A stretch of DNA of 64,000 nucleotides from positions 1 through 64,000 of the forward strand of contig JAGWUI010000014.1 of the NCBI GenBank assembly GCA_028868515.1, written 5' to 3'. Each line of letters starts with the position of its first letter. The first letter of the stretch is position 1. The translations under genes were made by a program, and so were the position numbers. This document shows positions 63,093-64,000 of the stretch, one piece after another. Below the pieces are notes generated by a model. The model was not told where the DNA came from. It made no database searches and saw only the letters and a list, made by a program, of their open reading frames with translations. The DNA comes from Gammaproteobacteria bacterium. Its GTDB lineage: Bacteria > Pseudomonadota > Gammaproteobacteria > Pseudomonadales > Moraxellaceae.

Positions 63093-63779
63093 TCATTCTG
63101 CTTTACGGCGGATCAATCCTGCAAGAAAGATGAGAGACCAGACCAAACTCAATAAATAAAACAGTGAATAGCTTATATATTTACCCATCGTCATCTCGCG
63201 AGGAATAGAGTCTGGCGTAATTGCAGGCGTTGTCGGTTTTGCCATCAGATCATCTAAGCTATTTGATGGCAAAGATGCCTGATCTTCTGATGATGCACTT
63301 GAATCGTTGGTATCGATTGGCGTGTCATTGGTCGCAGCGTTTGCGGGCTGATTAAGCTGTGATGCTTGGTGGTCAAGGATCTGTGCTTTTAGCTTGAGTT
63401 GTGCTTGATGTTTCAGCCAAACTGGATTTTGTTCTTTTGCCATGCGAGCCTGATATTCAGCGTCAGATTCATTGCTGCGCTGGATGTATGAAATTTCAGC
63501 ATCATGATATTTCTGTTCTTCGTAGGCTTTTTGCTTTTGTTGCTGAGCTCGAGACATTTCAGCGTAACGATCTCGATAGCCATAACGATAATAGCCATTG
63601 TCGTCGTCATCTCGGCTTGCGACTGGAGTTTGGACTGCATTTGCAGCAAAAACAGCATCACTGTATGTCGATTCATTATGTGGGCTGGCATGAGCGGATG
63701 ATATGCCTAGACTCATGAGCGCACTTAAGCAGAGTCGAGCATAGAAAAAGTGCAAATTCAGGGGGGATGATTTACGCAT
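63093..63779 (-). CDS. Secreted/membrane-anchored protein of unknown function
   Basis: A 228-residue protein with signal peptide (about 1-31, ending SAHA), a Gln/Lys/Glu-rich helical middle (RAQQQKQKAYEEQKYHDAEISYIQRSNESDAEYQARMAKEQ, about 75-135), a low-complexity Asn/Ser/Asp linker, and a C-terminal helix (YSLFYLLSLVWSLIFLAGLI) with RRKAE at the end. The topology suggests a periplasmic domain held by the C-terminal anchor. I know no family. It lies 4 bases after the next gene, so the two form an operon. Confidence 0.75.
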   Translation of the reverse strand: MRKSSPLNLHFFYARLCLSALMSLGISSAHASPHNESTYSDAVFAANAVQTPVASRDDDDNGYYRYGYRDRYAEMSRAQQQKQKAYEEQKYHDAEISYIQRSNESDAEYQARMAKEQNPVWLKHQAQLKLKAQILDHQASQLNQPANAATNDTPIDTNDSSASSEDQASLPSNSLDDLMAKPTTPAITPDSIPREMTMGKYISYSLFYLLSLVWSLIFLAGLIRRKAE

Positions 63780-63783
63780 TGAA

Positions 63784-64000
63784 TTACTCCCTCTCTAAAT
63801 ATGTTGCAATGTTGCTGACATAATCTTTACGGCGTTGTGCTTTGAGTTCGTGTAGTGCCTTTTGAAATGCAACAGCGACAATATGAAATAACAGTATGAC
63901 AAAAAGAAATAAGAAAATACTCGGTTGAAATTTCTCAAAGAAAAAATTCTCAGGATCATTGGGTCTATAGCAGACCACAATCGGCTGGTTGTTTTTAATG
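63784..64000 (-). CDS. C-terminal part of a membrane protein, DUF3592-like
   Basis: The frame is open to the right edge of the window; no in-frame stop appears between 63787 and 64000. The visible 71 residues read IVVCYRPNDPENFFFEKFQPSIFLFLFVILLFHIVAVAFQ and a basic tail. The YRPNDPE-helix pattern is typical of the end of DUF3592 proteins. The gene starts outside the window. Confidence 0.65.
   Translation of the reverse strand, partial: IKNNQPIVVCYRPNDPENFFFEKFQPSIFLFLFVILLFHIVAVAFQKALHELKAQRRKDYVSNIATYLERE

Overview
The window looks like a gammaproteobacterial chromosome, most likely Moraxellaceae (Acinetobacter or a close relative). The order tpiA-secG-tRNA-Leu-[tRNA-fMet]-rimP-nusA-infB-rbfA and the cluster pilB-pilC-pilD-coaE are, as I recall, typical of that family, and RimP, IF2 and the PilBCD proteins read as Moraxellaceae-like. 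The genus is an inference.

Layout. (1) 1-6164: the start of a GlsB-like membrane protein gene, then the translation operon rimP-nusA-infB-rbfA (minus strand) and an initiator tRNA gene. (2) About 6171-52539: a genomic island of about 46 kb inside the initiator tRNA gene. A complete tRNA-fMet lies at the left edge. At the right edge is a non-functional 5' half of the same tRNA with a 2-nt deletion, still carrying what looks like the old native promoter. (3) 52596-64000: core chromosome again, with tRNA-Leu, secG, tpiA, type IV pilus genes pilBCD, coaE, a CMD-family gene, a DMT exporter, rlmB, terC, ppnP and two envelope genes.

The island has three parts. The left end is a mobility module: XRE repressor, excisionase/AlpA-like protein, DUF3596-type tyrosine integrase and two coupled small genes. 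The middle (8.9-44.5 kb) is metal-resistance cargo: CDF exporter, CzcIBA-DUF3240-CzcC, CadA/CadR, an NRAMP-like transporter, PAP2, RcnA with a CsoR/RcnR regulator, CusF-CusF-CusA-CusB-CusC, a MerR-controlled Cu/Ag ATPase, CopRS, CopCD and CopAB, plus several small secreted Met/His-rich proteins. Three CusR-like boxes tie the copper genes to CopRS. MerR-type promoters with 19-20 bp spacers precede cadA, cadR and the Cu ATPase. The right end holds an orphan restriction-like nuclease, a Tn3 transposase scrap, and a two-gene operon for a 1792-residue protein with three tyrosine-recombinase-like segments (only the last has a full catalytic set) and a 235-residue partner.

The best candidates for something new are: the giant multi-domain recombinase and its partner beside attR; two dif-like palindromes (12-13 bp arms, 6-bp spacer) at both edges of the cargo; and the apparent swap of the initiator-tRNA promoter, where integration replaced the 5' half and promoter of the tRNA gene while leaving a dead copy with the native promoter at the other end.
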